Below are positions 46,361 through 57,232 of a stretch of DNA of 64,000 bases, piece by piece. The notes beneath the pieces were generated by a model that made no database searches, was not told the DNA's origin, and was given only the letters and a program-made list of their open reading frames with translations. The stretch comes from Glebionis coronaria (lineage: Eukaryota; Streptophyta; Magnoliopsida; Asterales; Asteraceae), in assembly GCA_025667525.1 (NCBI GenBank), contig CM046874.1:283512880-283576879 (forward strand). The letters are read 5' to 3'. How positions within the stretch are numbered: position 1 is the first letter of the stretch; the number at the start of each line of letters is the position of its first letter. Made by a program: the position numbers and the translations under genes.

Positions 46361-46717
46361 CTATATCAGATCAAAAATCTTGTCCTCGTTCCCGGAGGAA
46401 AATAGCAAATGAGAGGCCGGGGGATAAGTCATGAAAGGTAAAAAGGTCATCTCAACATACGAGAAGTATGTGAAGTTATCATCCACCGGAGGTGGGGTGG
46501 CTGAAGGAATCAAAATGTCATCCCCAAAAGACATATGATAGTCACTAAGCGGTAAAGTCGTAAAGGTATAATTCATAGAATAATGAATGTCACCTCGCGG
46601 GTCAAAGCACTCATCCTCAGTAATGGTCTCTAATGCATTGGATGAAAGGTCCTCGGGAGGGGAATGTGGGACAATATCTTCATGCATCAAATTATCAAAA
46701 AGAATGTCCCCCTCCAT
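46361..46717 (-). pseudogene. Element A ORF, acidic C-terminal part
   Basis: 118 codons, one base out of frame with the block before it; an extra T in a T run near 46838 accounts for the shift. It is acidic and aromatic-rich, with MTFLPFMTYPPASHLLFSSG and EDKIFDLI at the end. It occupies the same place as the acidic ORF of E, directly before the 3' non-coding module. I recall this pattern from Asteraceae predicted proteins. Function unknown. Confidence 0.55.
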
Positions 46718-47865
46718 GTCATCATCATCAATACCCGGAGGTATTGAGAGAATGTCGATTTCCTCAATAAATGTGTCATTATTCTCAACGGGAGTAAGAG
46801 ACGGGGGTAAAGACTCGGTAATAGGAGTAGAAAAAACGCTTCAATTTCAGCAATAAGAATATGAACTTTCAATAATTTTTCGCGAAAAATAACGTCTTCC
46901 ACCTCATCTAAAAGAGCAAGTTCATTGGTGAACTTCTCGTAAGCTGGAGAAAATAAATCTACATCGCCTTCATCTCCCGGTGGAAATGTGTAAAAATGAG
47001 AAATTTCAAACGTGAAATTCTCATAGCATGGAGAAATGTCATCATTAAGAGCGACCTCATCCGTAAGCTCCTCACAAGTCGGCACATCACAAACCTCATC
47101 ATAAAATTTATCGATACTAAAATCACTAATCTCACTCGATATATCACTATCCTTAGACTCATTTAGGATATCAAGAGTAGGAGTAGTAATCTCAGACAAT
47201 GGGTTGAGATCAAAAATATTATCCTCGTCATCAACATAACAATATGGAATCACAAGAGGCGTAGAGGTATAAGCACTAAGACTAGATACTTGCTCTTGTC
47301 GCTGTTGTTCGTCCAATGTTTCGCTTAGTCGAATTAAACCGTCACGAAGTGTGAAAAGAAGGACTCGTTCTTCGTCACTTAGGATGAAAGAAGGTTGATG
47401 ATCGAGGGTGTAATGTGGGGGCTCAAAATTATGAAAACTAGAATTATAGCACGGATTTGGCTCATAATAATTCATCTGTTGACAAGAAAACGGATCGTGA
47501 GAGCCCCTACAATTGTTGCAACATGGGTATTGAGAAAAACCTAGGGCATTTTGCGGATAAGGATCCCCATATATGGAAGATGGTGAGATAGTGTCATTAG
47601 AGGTGAAGTAGGAATTGATCGAATTGCATGATAGACAATGTCCAAATTGTGAATTAGGGAGATCTCTTCCGCACCGCTCACATGAACACCATTGACATGA
47701 TTGACTACCAGATGATGGTCTCTCACACCCTACACAATCGACATACGAATCCATAGCCATGTCAAAAGCACGATACTCAAGATCGGCTTGACTCGTCACG
47801 GTATTATTATTCTTCTTCAGAGAAGAATATGATACACCAAGCGGAACGCGTGAGTACGAATACAA
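46687..47865 (-). pseudogene. Element A Cys-rich gag-like ORF
   Basis: 392 codons; the last 55 or so (from about 46840) are out of frame. The N-terminal region has four CxxC pairs (C44/C47, C57/C60, C62/C65, C77/C80), a zinc-ribbon-like spacing. Then comes a gag-type knuckle, CNNCRGSHDPFSC (116-128), like CETCGGPHSYTDC in E. A Tyr/Asn/Pro-rich stretch, a short coiled coil (LRDGLIRLSETLDEQQRQEQ) and a long acidic part follow. There is no capsid core and no protease. It would be an RNA-binding nucleocapsid-like product by analogy only. Confidence 0.6.
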
Positions 47866-48637
47866 CTAACAATGAGGAATGAGGGAGGAGCCCTCGGTCG
47901 ACTTTGAGAGGAAAGGGATTATCCCTCTCGATGTTCAATATCAAAAAGCTACAAAAAATATATACGTAATACTACTTTAGGTGGCAAAATCCTCGATTAG
48001 CCTTCCTTCTAAGAATACTCACAAGTGAACGGGGGGAATGAGGTGGCGCGAAGCACTTAAGTACCTAGCTTCCCTTAGACGGCCTTTTATAGCACGTCGC
48101 CTATCAATTCACCGTATAGTTTGTATTTTTTTGAATTCTTGCTTATCGAAAGTATTTATCTATTTTTGCCTTTTATTTTGTTAAATCTATACACGTATAT
48201 GGAACCGGAACGCCTCCAAATACGGGGTACTGCAAGCAATACTTATGGAATTATTGTGTATTGGGGTTCGTATACGTAATATCTATAGTAATAAGAGAAA
48301 AAATATTTTTTTATTTTTTATCTTTTTAAAGAAAATATATTCACAATAAAAGACAAGAGAAATTGAAATAGGAAAAATAATAATACTTAAATCTTTTTGG
48401 TGTAATAGTTTAGGAAAAGTATTACGTTTTGATTTTTTTAATTTTTTTTGCAATTCTTAGGAAAGAATATGCTTTTGTAATTTTTTTATTTTTTTTTTAT
48501 TTTTAAGTTTTTGATGTTTTTATATTTTTGATTTTTGAACAAGAAAAATAACGTTCACAAGTGATCGGATCCCAAAATCCAAAGTGTCTCACGAAAAATC
48601 GTCAATCGTAACGAGCGAAGCGGCAGCGGCGCCATTT
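47866..48637 (-). other. Leader and primer binding site of element A
   Basis: The primer site on the minus strand is TGGCGCCGCTGCCGC (48620-48634). The leader has T-rich tracts (48300-48540) and a block near 48040 shared with the D leader. Confidence 0.8.
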
Positions 48638-51153
48638 TAATAACCTTTTTTTTTAGTATAATCGTTTTTCCTCAACTCGACTCGAATTGATTTTCAACTT
48701 TAACAATGAGATTAATTGTTTTTGGTTAATGGTACTTGTTTGGAATCTATTTCTAATTAAACTTAAAAAATGGGAATATAATTTTAGGCTAAGGAATATA
48801 TAAAAATAAAAGCGCAAGTAGTTCACATATATTTATTCTAAAATACAATAAAACTATACTACAATTTAAAATCTAGATTAAACTAATTAAATCTAAGATG
48901 CAACAAAACTATATTATAATTAGAAATATTAATTAACCTAAATGCAAAATTAATCTAAATGCAAGCATGTGAAAACAAGTAAAAATGACAAAAAATAAAA
49001 TCACAAAGATAAACTTAAAAATAAAGCGTAAAGCTTTAACCTTTTTAGCTTATTAATCTTTTTAAATAATAAAGCTTGAAGCTTTATATACTAATAAGCT
49101 TAATAATCACAAAAAGGTGTAAACTTTATACTAAAAATAAGCTTATCAAAATGAAAACTAATTTTTACTATTTTAACTCTATTTTTAAAACAATAATAAT
49201 TTATAATACTAATTAAAACGATTTTTATAAAAGAGATGTTTTTTTAAAAACAATTAAACTATATTAATGTAACTAATTAAACTAAAACGATTAAGCTAGA
49301 TATTTAAAAAGGAGAGAACTTTAGTACCCGTGGTCCGAAGAAAACACTCTAAACATAATCAACATAAGCAACAAAATATGGCCCGTAAATTACACGGCCT
49401 CCCAAATCAACAAAATATGACCCGTAAAGTACACAGCCAACCAAATCAAACTTAAGGTAAAGCGTAACCCGACCCGTAAAGTACACGACCTGTCAAATCA
49501 AACTCGAACCAAATTTATTAAACCATAAGCTCTTTACCAAACGTGATGAATCGATTCGCCAAGATCAAAATAACACAAGAGGTTAGAATAATAAGCAACA
49601 ATTAATATTTTATAAAGAGATTCAAACCAAACTAATATATCTAGAATATTTTTTTAAGTTTTATAAAAATATATTAATTTTTAAACTAAAAATTAATAAA
49701 TCTACACTATTTTATCAAATACCTAATAGATCTAAACTAATTATTTAGGTTTTTATGAAAATACTTTAATTTTTAAAGATAAAAACTAATAGATCTACAT
49801 ATTTTTTATGGTTTTATGAAAGTATTTTAATTTTTAAAACTTAAAACTAATAGATCTAAAAAACTAATAGATAAACTAAAACTAGTTAATTAAAAAGCTA
49901 GCTTATTAATAAGTTGTAAGCCTAAGCTTAAAACTTATGTGATTCAAAAAGCTTAAAAGCTAAATGAACAAATCACCCACAATAAGCTAGATCTTGAAAA
50001 ATAAGCCCATATATATAAATCTAACTTATTTGGAAAAAGTTATAAAAAAACTAATCCCAAAATAATAAGATAGATTATAAGAAAAGATTAAGAAAGGTAG
50101 AATGAGAATAAGCTAAAAGAGAATAAGCTAAAACATAAACTTTTATTAATATGAAAGTGCTTAATGATAAGATAGTACAAAGTTGAAAGGAAATACATTT
50201 AAAAAACAAGAAACAAAATTGACATTATTTAGCTACCTAAAATCTACATACAAAATGAAGAAAAATGAGGTGGTATTTATAGTTGAAGTCAAGGTGCTTA
50301 GGGTAGATTAGTCTTTTTAGGCATTTAATCACCTTCTCTTCTTTAACTTGAGGGCATCTTGGTCATTTGGTAGGTGATGATGTGTTTCCACCAATAGGAT
50401 GAAAGATGCTTAATAAATAGACCAATGGGAGCACTTCACATGGATTACCATATTCACCTTTCATTATTCTTTTATCCAATGGCTCTTGATTAATCATTTT
50501 TAACCAACTCCACCATCTTTCATCTTTTATAAGCATGCACCTAATTACTCACAAAATAAACACACATGCTATTTTTTTTCTTATTAATATTGTTGTGGTA
50601 GTTTAAAAATAGATAAATAAAAATAAAACTACTAAAACTAAAAATATTTTAAAATCAAAATTAATTATTTCAGTACTAAACTAACTATTATAAAATAAAA
50701 AACTTTTATTTATTTAATTTCTACTAAGATTATTAAAATGATAAAATTAGAAATAAAATTGTAGAATATGCGAAATGCAAACCGAGACGAGTTACACGGT
50801 AAGGGCGGAACCGTTAGCTTAGTAAATTCGTGCTCTTAATTGGTCCATGTGGTTTGTTAGTGGATAACTTTGGAGAATGGCAGAAATGGTCTTTGTTGTT
50901 TGCATTTCTTGATTTAAAGCTTGAAACTTCATTAAATCTTCATCCTTAGCCCTCCAAACTTCAATCTTTTGGCACTTTTGGTCCTTATACTTTATCTTTG
51001 ACTTTTTCTTCGATAAATATCCGTGAAATCCCGTGTTTTCTTCAATTTTGATCTTTTGTATCTATTTTACACAAAACCACGCGTAATTCTGACTTTTAAG
51101 ATATTAAATACACGTTTTGGTTTGGTTTTTCCTCGTTTTATGTGGTAAAAGGA
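48638..51153 (-). repeat. LTR of element A (5' LTR, outer end missing)
   Basis: The inner end GGTTATTA abuts the primer site. TATA box at 50274-50282. Three copies of a CCCGTAAAGTACACGGCC-like word lie at 49377-49500. Outer end: homology to LTR H stops at about 51153, 21 bp before the expected TG edge, and gag sequence of H follows. No gene; AT-rich. Confidence 0.75.
50274..50282 (-). promoter_or_regulatory. TATA box of LTR A
   Basis: CTATAAATA on the minus strand, matching the site in LTRs E and H. Confidence 0.7.
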
Positions 51154-51770
51154 CTATTTAGTGAATCTTGACCATTCAAACTTAATCCATTATAAAAAGT
51201 ATTAACTTGATGCACTTTAGTAAAACCGTGTTGTGGACACTTTCTCAAATGTTCTTTAAAACGATCCTAAGATTCACTAAACGTCTCACCGTACTTTTGT
51301 TCAAAATTGATGATATCATTCCGCAAAGCGGTAGTACGTGAGGGTACGTGAGGGTAGAAAGAAGTAATTTATGACTCTAAGTCCGCCCATGTGGCAATAC
51401 TTTGGGGTGGTTCCTTATCAAGCCAAGTCCGGGCTTGTCCCTCGAGAGAGAAAGGAAAGAGGAGCAAACGAATTGCCTCTTGTGAGACCCCATTGTATTT
51501 CATAGTATTAGTTAAGTGTAAAAACCTCTTGATGTGATCGTGAGGATGATCATGAGTGCGACCCAAGAAAGGTGTAGCAGAAACCATCTGAATAAAACCG
51601 GTTTTGAGCTCAAAATTATTAGCTCCAATACCTGGCACCACAATTGCATCGTCATTGCCTTCAACGTGTGATTGCAAGAGCTCGATCATTGGTCGGTTAT
51701 CCATGGTGTCAATAGCACGAGTCTCGATATCAGCTTGAGTGGTTTTCCTCTTGCGCCCACGAGTACGCAT
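51154..51770 (-). pseudogene. Element H gag, truncated
   Basis: The open block 51369-51770 (133 codons) starts MRTRGRKRKTTQ 267 bp past the LTR and has DNRPMIELLQSH, HPHDHIKRFLHLTNTMK and LLLFPFSLEGQARTWLDKEP. A stop at 51369-51371 and a second stop near 51272 (in place of the conserved Trp) follow in the same frame. The frame reaches HGFTKVHQVNTFYNGLS and stops being gag at about 51154, where LTR A begins. Everything downstream of the capsid core is absent. Confidence 0.82.
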
Positions 51771-52037
51771 ACACCTACAAAAGAAAAGATGGATAGAAAA
51801 TAGAAGAAGAAATAAGGTTAATGAAAAAGAAAATATTTTTGGTGCAAAACTTTAGAAAAGAATTGCTTTTTATTATTTTTAAATGTTTTTGGGTTTTTGA
51901 AATTTTGATTTTTTTTATTTTTTGAAAATTTAAAATTTGCAAGAAAAATAGCGTTCACAAGTGAACGGATCCCAAAATTCAACTCGTCTCACAAAAACCG
52001 TTAATCTTTACGAAAAGAGCTGACAGCGGCGCCATTT
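51771..52037 (-). other. Leader and primer binding site of element H
   Basis: The primer site on the minus strand is TGGCGCCGCTGTCA (52021-52034), tRNA-Asp type. Short T-rich leader. Confidence 0.8.
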
Positions 52038-53941
52038 TAATAACTATTTTTCTAATATATAAAAAATGTATTATTAGTTGGTCTAATCGTGCTCTCGATG
52101 TCTAATCGAATTGATCCCGGTTCAAAGTGGACTTAATCGTTTTTGGTGAATAAAAGAAAATTTGGTTATCTATTTCTATTTAAAAAGTAAAATGCGAAAA
52201 ATATTAAAAATAAACTAAATACAAATGACAAATAATAAAGAAAATAAACGATTCAAAACTAATTAAAAAGTAATAAAGAAAAATGTAAGAAAAGAATTTG
52301 GGATATAAAAATAATAAATATAGAGATAAAATATAAAATATAAAAGTCGAAATATAAAATAAAAAAATAAAAGTCAAAACTTTCAACTAAAAATTAAAAA
52401 TAAAAATAAACGAGACAAATATTAAACATAGGCAGAAAATAAAAGTTAAAACTTTCGGATAAACTAAAAGTAAAACTTTTAGGAAAAATAAAACTAAATT
52501 GACTTTCGGGTAAAAAATTAAAAATGACTTTTGGATAAAAAAACTAAAAATGACTTTCGGATAATAAGTAAATGAGTTTCGGGACTTTGTAAAAAAAATT
52601 GAGTTTCGCGATCTTTTAAAAAAAGTTGAGTTTCGCAATACTGCCTAAGATCCCCACTTCGGAATATAAAAAAAATAATGGCCTAATATGTGCTTTTGCA
52701 AATTGGTGTCGGAAAAAAAGGGACAAAAAAATGGGCGGGAAAAACAATAATGCTAGGGAAATGTCAGTGTCGGAATAACTGGAAAGAAAATGGAGTTTCG
52801 GAATATAGGCGAGTTTCGAGATTATTTTTGGCGGGAAAAAGAAATGACTTTCGCGATAAAGGCGAGTTTCGGAATTTTGCATAAATTGAGTACTCGGAAT
52901 TATTTTTAAAAAAATGAGTTTCGGGACAAAATAAATTGACTTTCGGAATAATGGTCTAAACCCTCTTCCGAAACTCAAACAATAATTAGATTACGCAAGA
53001 TTAAAAAACGGGGAACAAAAATTAAGCCAAAATAAGCAAAATTATTCTAAGAAATAAGCAAAAATTAAGCCAAACTAATCTATAAAATAAGCCAAACACA
53101 ACTCTAATAAAAACTATAAAAAAACACCAAATAAGCAAAATAAATAAATCTAATCTAAAAACATTAAGCTAATCAAATCCACTCAACTAAAAGTAAGCGA
53201 AACATAAAATAATCAATAAGCACAATAAGCTAGCAAGATGATTAATCAACTCAAACACAAATTAAACAAGAAAGGGAGAATGAGATTAATAATAAAAAAA
53301 CTTGAAATTAAAGATTAAGATTAAAGATTCAGCAAAGGAAGATTAAAGAAATATTAAGAGTTGAAAGATAAAAAAAACTTGAAAGAAAAACTAGAGAGAA
53401 TTATTCTACTTCTAATTACTTTGAAAATAAAACTATTAACTACTAATGAAAAACTAAAAACTAACTATTACAAATAAAGGAAAATAGATCTATTTATAGT
53501 GGAGGAGTGGTTGGTGATTGTTCTTCTTTCTTTCTTTTGTTTTGTCTTCTCGTCTTGACAATAAATTTGTCATTATCGACTTTGTCCCGGGATTTGTCGA
53601 TAAATAAAATTAAACTCGTCTTCTAATTTCTTCTTTTATTATATTTGGTTCTTCGACTTGTTAAACTTCCGTCTTTGGTTCTTTTTTTAAATAAATCTTC
53701 AAAATTGGCCCGTTGACTTCCGTTCCTTTGCACTTTTGATCTTTTGACTTTGTCTTTCGTCTTTTTCTTCGATAAAAGCCCGTGGAAGCCCGTGTTTTCT
53801 TCCTTTTTCATCTTTTGGTCCAAAAACACAACAAAAACACAAACCACGCGTAATTCCGACTTTTACGACATTAAACACACGTTTTGGTTACGTTTATATT
53901 TGTTTTAAGTGGTAAAAGGATAAGTGTTTTCACACCTATTA
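52038..53941 (-). repeat. LTR H, flanked by primer site on one side and polypurine tract on the other
   Basis: A 1904-bp LTR related to LTR E. The minus strand starts TAATAGGTGTG (TG edge mutated to TA) and ends GTTATTA. TATA box at 53490-53499. A TCCGAAA motif array lies at 52440-52980, in the transcribed part, and AATAAGC-rich sequence at 53020-53240. It has internal sequence on both sides, which a simple element cannot have. Confidence 0.85.
53490..53499 (-). promoter_or_regulatory. TATA box of LTR H
   Basis: CTATAAATAG on the minus strand, as in LTR E. Confidence 0.75.
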
Positions 53942-56079
53942 AATCCCCTACAGTTGACAATTACAATGACCTCATGCAATGCATTAATTTCAAAACAACA
54001 TTTACATTTTCCTCATAATTAACCCACCTTGGCCCTTATTACGATATACTACTTACTACTACAGTAAAAGAAACTAAGTTACGATGATAGGATAAAAACT
54101 TTATTGAAAGAAACAAAAGATATAACAATTTCCACTTTATTACTTTATTTGAAATTGTTTGATGGAAGAAACTCGTAAAGAAATTAAAGACTTAATTAGG
54201 GCTTTGGTGTCATAAATATTTATCACCCTCAAGTTTCACGTTTTCCACACCAAGCTTAAAAACGAGATCATTGTTATTTTTAGTTAGTAAAGCTAACACT
54301 TACTCATGTGGTTTAATTATTCACTTAGACCCCCTTATTCCTATGGTGTATCTCTTGTATTTTATTTTTGTCTTGAATGATCACGAGGATGCATTTTTGA
54401 CTTATTTCGATAATTTATTTAGGCCAAAAATAAAGTAGGACGATTTAATCAATAGTTAGCTAAAGGACAAAATCTTTTAAAACGGCTTCTCGAAATCTCT
54501 TAAAGTTCATATCTTGGCATAACTCATTTCACATTTGAGACCTTTCTCGGACCGATATTTGGCATTTACTTCATACTTCGAATCTTGAGAGACGTTCTTG
54601 AAATAATGGTCTTCTCTTCATATGTGGAATTTCTTCACTTGAAGTTTTTGAGAGATTCTTCAAACTTGGACTACGACTTCTTCATTTTTCTTCAATCTTT
54701 ATTTGGGATTTTGATATACAACGATCCGCCTCCTTTTCGGACTTAGATCTATTAATCCTCATACCTTGTTAGGGTCTTTTTGGATAGACTTCTTGATCTT
54801 TATGGGAGTAATTTCTTCTCGTCGTGTGTCTTGATCCTTCATATTGATTTTGGAATAATGATTTTTCACATCATCTTGGATCTTTAGCAACAAAATGGAG
54901 CCCTCATGCCTTGCTAGGGCCTTTTTGGACTCGCCAATCTCCGCATCCCATTTCAATAAGTTATGCCTTGGCTATGAACTCTAATTAATCCCGAGCAACT
55001 TTTAAATGATCTTGGGCTAGAAGCTAAGTAATTTTTCAAATCGTACGACCTTATTTATTGCATTTATTTATTGACAAGTGATGGGAGAAAAAGCTTATAA
55101 TTAACTCATATAAATTCATGAAAGAATACAAAACCTATAATTGACTCTATCATTTCTCGTTCTCCACAATTTAAAATCTCAATGAATGAGACTCGTGGAT
55201 GGTTAGCCTAATAAACCAATTAAGATCCATATGGTTAAGGGTACTAGCTAGGGTAAACTCAAATAAGTAAACTCGGATTGAGTCAAAATATTCACGACGG
55301 GCCTAATATATCAAAGACATCTAAACTTGTTAAAACCATATTATTTAATAATTTATTTTGACTTTATTCTAGAAATGAAATAAAGACATACGACGAAAGA
55401 AAATAATGATAACAAAGGAAAATACTACTAGACCAAAATAGATAAAAAATTGCGAAAAAATCAATTTTCAGGTTAAAATGAGGACATATTCATGGAAAAG
55501 CTCACTTAACTTCGATAGAAGCCTCCCCTACACTTAATATAAACATTGTCCTTAATACTTAAGCATGTGGAAGTAAACTCCCCTACACTTAAGACTTTGT
55601 GCACGTTGTTTAAATCTTGTTAAGGAAGAGACAACTAAAGTGATTCCCATTTCAACATTTATGGATATAAAATATTAAATCACAAGAGTTTAGGACAGAA
55701 CCGGGAAGACAGGTAAACGGAATCACGGGTCGTCAAAAGTCATCAAAAGTGGATATTTGGAAACTCGAATCCCTGCACATCATAAGAAACAACAAAACAA
55801 CAAACACCTACTTGGCTCCCCATACACTTATTATGGAAAGCGGGTAAAGAAAGATAGGTCGTCGGGTTGCCTCTCGAGAAGCGTTTGTTTTTGTTAACCG
55901 AGTCACGAGCCTGACTCGACCTCGAATACTATGGTGAAAAGCTCAAAGAAAACCTTGAAGAAAATACGGCGGGGTTAAATACATGGTTTTCATCCAACAC
56001 GTAGCATAACCCTAAGGTGAAGAGTTTTGAAAATACGTTTTACGTATTAAGAAGGATCGGTCACTCCAACATTAGTACA
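53942..56079 (-). other. Element H': 3' non-coding region of an E-like gypsy element
   Basis: It starts with a polypurine tract (53942-53957, GTAGGGGATT on the minus strand) beside LTR H and is collinear with the E 3' region to about 56020. It carries polypurine-like copies at 55523-55537, 55578-55592 and 55816-55830 and the CGAGTC/GACTCG hairpin at 55899-55918. Near 55980 the end of an ORF like that of E (ENYVFDPGG-type sequence) is faintly visible. Copia I cuts it at about 56080. No intact gene. Confidence 0.75.
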
Positions 56080-56345
56080 TGTAATAGCTCGTAGTTTAGT
56101 TAACTTATATTAAACAAACAAGGCCAAGCCAAGCCTACAACATGTGTAGGCCGGCGGCCCAATGCAAGCCCAAGCCCATCATATGGGCTTGGTATATAAA
56201 CCCTCTCTTTTGATGGAGAGGGTGGTGTGGTTTCATTATTTTTCACATAGTAAACATTTCTTTCTCTCTCTAAGTGTGTGTGAAATCCACCATCTCTCTA
56301 TCTCTTTCTCTCTCTAAAAACATAAGCAAGATTTACAATCCTTCA
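56080..56345 (+). repeat. LTR of copia I (5' LTR), left edge approximate
   Basis: The right end (CAATCCTTCA) is fixed by the primer site. The left edge is taken at TGTAATAGC, past the last homology to E-like sequence; it could be up to 50 bp off. TATATAAA lies at 56193-56200, followed by CT-rich sequence with TCTCTC runs. Confidence 0.65.
56193..56200 (+). promoter_or_regulatory. TATA box of LTR I
   Basis: TATATAAA about 115 bp into the LTR, followed about 40 bp later by a CT-rich tract typical of plant start regions. Confidence 0.75.
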
Positions 56346-56347
56346 AA

Positions 56348-56360
56348 TGGTATCAAGAGC
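56348..56360 (+). other. Primer binding site of copia I (tRNA-iMet type)
   Basis: TGGTATCAAGAGC, with an extra A compared with TGGTATCAGAGC in element F. The insertion may weaken primer pairing. Confidence 0.85.
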
Positions 56361-56610
56361 CATGGGATGATTGTATTATTCATGTGTTTGTGTTCTTGAT
56401 TCATACGCCATTTTTGATCCATTTTCACACGTCCAAAAATTTTTTTCTGTGTTTTTGATGGTTCTTTCTTGATACAAATCTTCTACATAGTTGTGGTAGG
56501 GATTTGGTATAGTTACTTTGGCTAAAAACACAAAAATTTTGGGTGTTTTGATCATTTTTTGGCTTAAAATCACGAATTGGTTGAGTTTTGTCCGAGAAAA
56601 GTGGAAATTA

Positions 56611-57055
56611 TTCCGATCTGGTCATCGGAAAGGGGTTTCTAGTACATTCCGATCAGTGTAATCGGAATAGGGTATAGGCATTCCGATTGGTATTCCGATC
56701 ACGACATTCCGATTGGCATTCAGATTGGCATTCCGATTGGTATTCCTATTGGCATTCAGATTTGGTATTCCGATCACGACATTCCGATTGACATTCAGAT
56801 TGGCATTCCGATTTGGCATTCAGATTGGCATTCCGATTGGCATTCAGATTGGCATTCCGATTTGGCATTCAGATTGACATTCCAATTGGCATTCAGATTG
56901 GCATTCCGATTGGCATTCAGATTTGGCATTTAGATCACAACATTCCGATTGGTATTCAGATTGGCATTCCGATTGGCATTCGGATTTGGTATTCAGATTA
57001 GGTACATTCCGATCAAGGTTATTCCGATCACTATTCCGATCAACATTCCGATAAC
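56611..57055 (+). repeat. ATTCCGAT/ATTCAGAT array in copia I leader
   Basis: About 18 ATTCCGAT and about 11 ATTCAGAT words, often as GGCATTCCGATTGGCATTCA with 11-13 bp steps. It lies between the primer site and gag, so in the leader RNA. The array makes open frames on both strands (near 56622-57001) that I reject as genes. Confidence 0.93.
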
Positions 57056-57232
57056 AAAAATTATTCCTTAAAAAATTTCGAAATCGTGTGTAATTTTGAC
57101 TTGGAATTTTTGGTTTATCGAGGACATATTTTAAGGGATTTTAACATTGTTTCTCGACTTCAACTCACAACAACAAACACATTTACTTTCTTTCATTGAT
57201 CGATCAACGTTTGTAAATCTTAACTTATTGAA

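Larger units (their letters stand above)
45051..51153 (-). mobile_element. Element A: non-autonomous gypsy element, 3' end lost to B
   Basis: From right to left: 2.5-kb LTR (48638-51153), primer site (48620-48634), leader, Cys-rich gag-like/acidic ORF, and 3' non-coding region up to 45051. It has no RT, RNase H or integrase. The LTR lacks about 21 bp of its outer end compared with H, so the right boundary is not a clean insertion edge. 3' LTR outside the window. Confidence 0.75.

Noticed and set aside
56622..57001. ORFs with Ile/Gly/Asn or Phe/Arg/Leu repeats in copia I leader
   Set aside because: Both strands are open over the ATTCCGAT repeats; upstream of the gag start.
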